Shown in pieces: positions 20,794-23,198 of a stretch of 23,198 nt of DNA. Positions within the stretch are counted from its first letter, which is position 1, and the number at the start of each line of letters is the position of its first letter. A program made the position numbers and the translations under genes. Origin of the DNA: a virus. The stretch is from IMG/VR virus record IMGVR_UViG_3300010150_000185, positions 1 to 23,198 of that record. One strand, given 5' to 3'. The notes beneath the pieces are model-generated. The model was not told the origin of the DNA and made no database searches. It saw only the letters and a program-made list of their open reading frames with translations.

Positions 20794-22292
20794 CTATATC
20801 CGCCCTCTTTCCCTCTCATTCGCAAAGCACCAAAACGCCAATTAGCTCCAACGTCGCCATCTACCCTTAGCCTTAGCTGACGCCCAGTAAACCTAACGTC
20901 AGTAGGGTTCGCTGGGGAATACGGACCATGAGTTGTTTCGGTGTCGTTAGGATAGAATCGAGTCTTAATTGTAATGTCCACCTCGCCCTGCGTGTCTTCT
21001 TCTGGAATCAAACTGTTAACTTTTACAACCTTGTTACCTTGATTGACCCTTACTGGCCCAGATTCTGCGAATGCTTTTGAGTTGCCGTGATTAAAGCCTT
21101 TATCATGCTCATACATTTCGCCAGTTGGCTCAATCCAGTGAGGGTGGGTGAACACGCCAGAGTCTGTTCCAGCAGAGCGGGCCAAGTCGCCAACAGACCA
21201 GTGATTCTCAAGGTAGTCATAGACAACGTACTTGTCGTTCTCTATCGATGTGCCAGACGGGTAGAACCACCACACTTCGTTGAACTTCTGATTTACAACA
21301 CAGAACGCAGAGCCAATTTCCTCTTTATTGATGTTTTTAAAGATGTGGTCATGAACATCACACTGGATTGGCTGAACCGTTGATCCGTTGTACATAAAGA
21401 ATTGGCTGTCGCCCATCCAAAACGCCATTCCTGAAATAGAGCCAGAGAGTAACGGGCCTGCAATACCGCAACCAGAAGCAAGTCGCTGAAATCCGTAAAC
21501 AGTCGGCGGGCCTTGGTATGTTGCAACGTGCGCATCAAGAGTTGTTAGTATAAGAGTCCTGCCCCTGACCTTCTCTGCGCAAACAATGTTTCCGTTTGTT
21601 TGAAGAACGATATCGCCAGCTTCGTTAGTTGGCTGTGGACTCCAAGCGGTTATATCTTCCCTGTCACACCATTGAACTTTCCTCGGGTCGCCGCCAGCGC
21701 CCAAGGCAAACAAAAATCTTTCTGCCGTTACAATAATCGCCTTATTAGTAGAAGGTACTGATCCGGATGATGCCGTAATGGTTGTGGCAAGCCCTGATCT
21801 GTTCCATAAGTAAATAGTGCCGTCATTAGTGGCAAGACCCACCAAATCTTCGCCGTAGTTATCAAGAACCCAATTTGTCGCAGGCACTGTGCGGTTGTCA
21901 GACTGTCTAGCTGTTCCGTATGTACCCTCGCCATAGTCCTTCCCGCCATAGCCAAGGTTTTCATCTGCGTTCAGGTTGCCTGCGGTAAAGCCAGTTGGCG
22001 TAATATCGACAAACCCAGTCGCAGGATCACCTGCCCAAGCGTACAGCTTATCGAATGTGCCAGTAGCAATCCTTGGTATGCCGCCGTTGTCATACCAAGA
22101 GTGAGCGCCGCGAGCGATTCTTGTTGTGCTTTGATTTATTGAAACATTCTCTAGCTCATCCCAGCCGCCAATCGGATGCAATACACCATTAGTCCAGCGC
22201 ACAAAGCTGGCATCATGCCATCTGCCCTCTGCTCTAGAGTCAGTGCCGTGATCTACGACACCGGGGGGGATGTTGAGAGTTATCGCGTCCAT
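20790..22292 (-). CDS. Packaged-DNA stabilisation / tail-hub-like protein (P22 gp10-like)
   Basis: The 500-residue protein is beta-rich throughout with repeating blades: GGWDELENV, RIATGTFDKLYAWAGD, LVGLATNDGTIYLWNR, FLFALGAGGDPRKVQWCDRED (200-220), LTTLDAHVATYQGPP, FWMGDSQFFMYNG, and EVWWFYPS...YVVYDYLENHWSVG (338-367). This pattern matches phage stabilisation proteins of the P22 gp10 type, which close the portal channel and carry the tail tip. It is coupled to both neighbours (TAATG and ATGA). The C-terminal 90 residues form a separate beta domain ending in LRMRGKEGGYR, which is typical of this family. Confidence 0.75.
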   Translation of the reverse strand: MDAITLNIPPGVVDHGTDSRAEGRWHDASFVRWTNGVLHPIGGWDELENVSINQSTTRIARGAHSWYDNGGIPRIATGTFDKLYAWAGDPATGFVDITPTGFTAGNLNADENLGYGGKDYGEGTYGTARQSDNRTVPATNWVLDNYGEDLVGLATNDGTIYLWNRSGLATTITASSGSVPSTNKAIIVTAERFLFALGAGGDPRKVQWCDREDITAWSPQPTNEAGDIVLQTNGNIVCAEKVRGRTLILTTLDAHVATYQGPPTVYGFQRLASGCGIAGPLLSGSISGMAFWMGDSQFFMYNGSTVQPIQCDVHDHIFKNINKEEIGSAFCVVNQKFNEVWWFYPSGTSIENDKYVVYDYLENHWSVGDLARSAGTDSGVFTHPHWIEPTGEMYEHDKGFNHGNSKAFAESGPVRVNQGNKVVKVNSLIPEEDTQGEVDITIKTRFYPNDTETTHGPYSPANPTDVRFTGRQLRLRVDGDVGANWRFGALRMRGKEGGYR

Positions 22293-22927
22293 TACGACAC
22301 CTTCGTTAGAGTGCAGTCACTAATAACTATGCCCCTGAAATTGCCGGGAACAGTTGGCGACTCTCGGGTTAAATACCACACCTGTATATGTATCCCTTTG
22401 TCATACCCTGACGGTATAGTGAAGTCCTCATCAACAGCGCCAACTTCAAGATAACTAGTTCTGGTGGTTGTTTCGGATACTACTAAATCTGCGCCACCGT
22501 TAGGATCGCTAAACCCAAAATCATCTGTGCTTTGCACCGTATCCAGCAATAGCACTCTATGCCACATAAATGCTTCTGTTCTATCACCAAAGGAGGTTCT
22601 GTCATCATCCCAGTACACTCCGCTTGTGATATTGAAAACGTCACCCACGTTGATTCGCGTTTGAGGGGTGTCTAAGATTGTTCTGCTTAACCTCACGCGA
22701 GCCGAACTATTGCCTGTATAGCTATCAGACTGAAGACAGCCAAGAGTGACGCCAGTGTTAGAACCTGTCGTGCGAGGAGCAGAAACTATTGAGCCGTTTT
22801 GAACGCCTCCTAGTTGAGGCCACGGGCCATCCCAGTTGGCAACATCACGCTCTGTGCTACTTAGGTCTTGCTGGAAGTAGACAGGCGAGCCTCCCCCAGA
22901 GCCAGAAACAAGCATATTGTGCCGCAT
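22292..22927 (-). CDS. Virion protein, probable tail or fibre-associated
   Basis: I start at ATG 22927, which overlaps the upstream stop as TAATG; the frame to 22978 lies inside that gene. The 211-residue protein has a glycine/serine-rich start (MLVSGSGGGSPVYFQQDL), then beta-rich segments with many aromatic residues (WDGPWPQLGGVQ, SGVYWDDDRTSF, FMWHRVLLLDTV, IHIQVWYLTRESPTVPG) ending in GIVISDCTL. The pattern suggests a beta-sandwich of the carbohydrate-binding or fibre-tip kind. No family recognised with confidence. Confidence 0.65.
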   Translation of the reverse strand: MRHNMLVSGSGGGSPVYFQQDLSSTERDVANWDGPWPQLGGVQNGSIVSAPRTTGSNTGVTLGCLQSDSYTGNSSARVRLSRTILDTPQTRINVGDVFNITSGVYWDDDRTSFGDRTEAFMWHRVLLLDTVQSTDDFGFSDPNGGADLVVSETTTRTSYLEVGAVDEDFTIPSGYDKGIHIQVWYLTRESPTVPGNFRGIVISDCTLTKVS

Positions 22928-23198
22928 TAAGAAGACGCCCCAATATATGAGCCGTAAAGCTGACCGCCTACATTCCACAAATGAATCCAGTTAGTAGCTG
23001 ATGCATCTAACGTAGGCTCTGCACCACCAATCCATTGCATTGAGGGCCATGTAACAGAATCTGTGCCAACTGAAGTAATCCGGAGCGTGGCAAACTCGCC
23101 AGATGACAAGTTGCTGGCAATGGTAACGCTCCCCGTCATGCTAATTGTTTGGATCGTGCCGTTGTCTGGATCTACAGTCTGAGTGCCGCTAGTGCCAA
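22927..23198 (-). CDS. Tail-fibre-like protein, C-terminal end only
   Basis: The frame is open from base 23198 and ends at TAA 22927, so only the last 89 codons are present; a methionine at 23139 is internal. The visible part is beta-rich: TVDPDNGTIQTISMTGSVTI, FATLRITSVG, TWPSMQWIGGAEPTLD, WIHLWNVGGQLYGSYIG. The pattern NGTIQT...L.G...T...WP...W.GG..P.L.....N.I.LW...G.LYG is a recurring C-terminal domain of phage tail and fibre proteins. The gene upstream is outside the window. Confidence 0.7.
   Translation of the reverse strand, partial: GTSGTQTVDPDNGTIQTISMTGSVTIASNLSSGEFATLRITSVGTDSVTWPSMQWIGGAEPTLDASATNWIHLWNVGGQLYGSYIGASS

Noticed and set aside
1-23198. Search for CRISPR arrays, tRNA genes, insertion sequences, integrase and attachment sites
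   Set aside because: Reading by eye I found no regularly spaced repeats, no cloverleaf candidates, no transposase and no integrase. A tRNA search program was not available, so a divergent tRNA cannot be fully excluded.

Overview
The window is one contiguous piece of a tailed double-stranded DNA phage genome, most likely a podovirus-like phage of a Gram-negative host. Every gene I can support lies on the minus strand, so transcription runs from base 23198 toward base 1. The Gram-negative inference rests on the lipobox lipoprotein, the holin/M15-peptidase lysis pair and sigma70-type promoters. A marine gammaproteobacterial host is only a guess from general resemblance to environmental phages. 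There is no integrase, terminase, DNA polymerase, tRNA or CRISPR in the window. Both edges cut through genes.

Late region (23198 down to 8431), in order of transcription: end of a fibre-like protein, a virion protein, a packaged-DNA stabilisation/tail-hub-like protein, two small proteins, a run of low-complexity GGKGG-type virion proteins ending in a Peptidase_S74 chaperone domain, two probable internal virion proteins, portal, a small protein, scaffold, and an SU10-type major capsid protein followed by a clear intrinsic terminator. After it come two small proteins (one only 42 aa), a repeat-containing lipoprotein, a coiled-coil/transmembrane protein, a small conserved protein, a GTA-type holin and an M15 peptidase endolysin. 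The tail and ejection genes come before portal-scaffold-capsid, the reverse of the commonest phage order.

Early region (8309 down to 1312): a strong promoter starts an almost gapless operon whose genes overlap at stop/start codons. It opens with five small proteins of unknown function. A replication and recombination set follows: a possible Rad52/ERF-like annealing protein, a small protein with an SSB-type acidic tip, a Cro-like repressor, a primase zinc-finger module, a DnaB-loader/initiator-like protein, a DnaB/Twinkle-type helicase, a NinB (lambda Orf) homologue, an HTH-metallophosphoesterase (Mre11/SbcD-like fold) and a NinG-like HNH protein. The only sizeable gap in the operon (5868-5933) holds two overlapping hairpins, one of which is a perfect intrinsic terminator on the opposite strand.

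Left end (1217 to 1): two genes each with its own promoter, an ArdC-type antirestriction protein and an unknown protein cut by the edge. These two and the first early gene share one control cassette: sigma70 promoter, a hairpin at the predicted 5' end of the mRNA, the identical 12-mer CCTGTAGGAGGG, then the start codon. This shared leader and the hairpin pair before the primase gene are the most unusual regulatory signals in the window.
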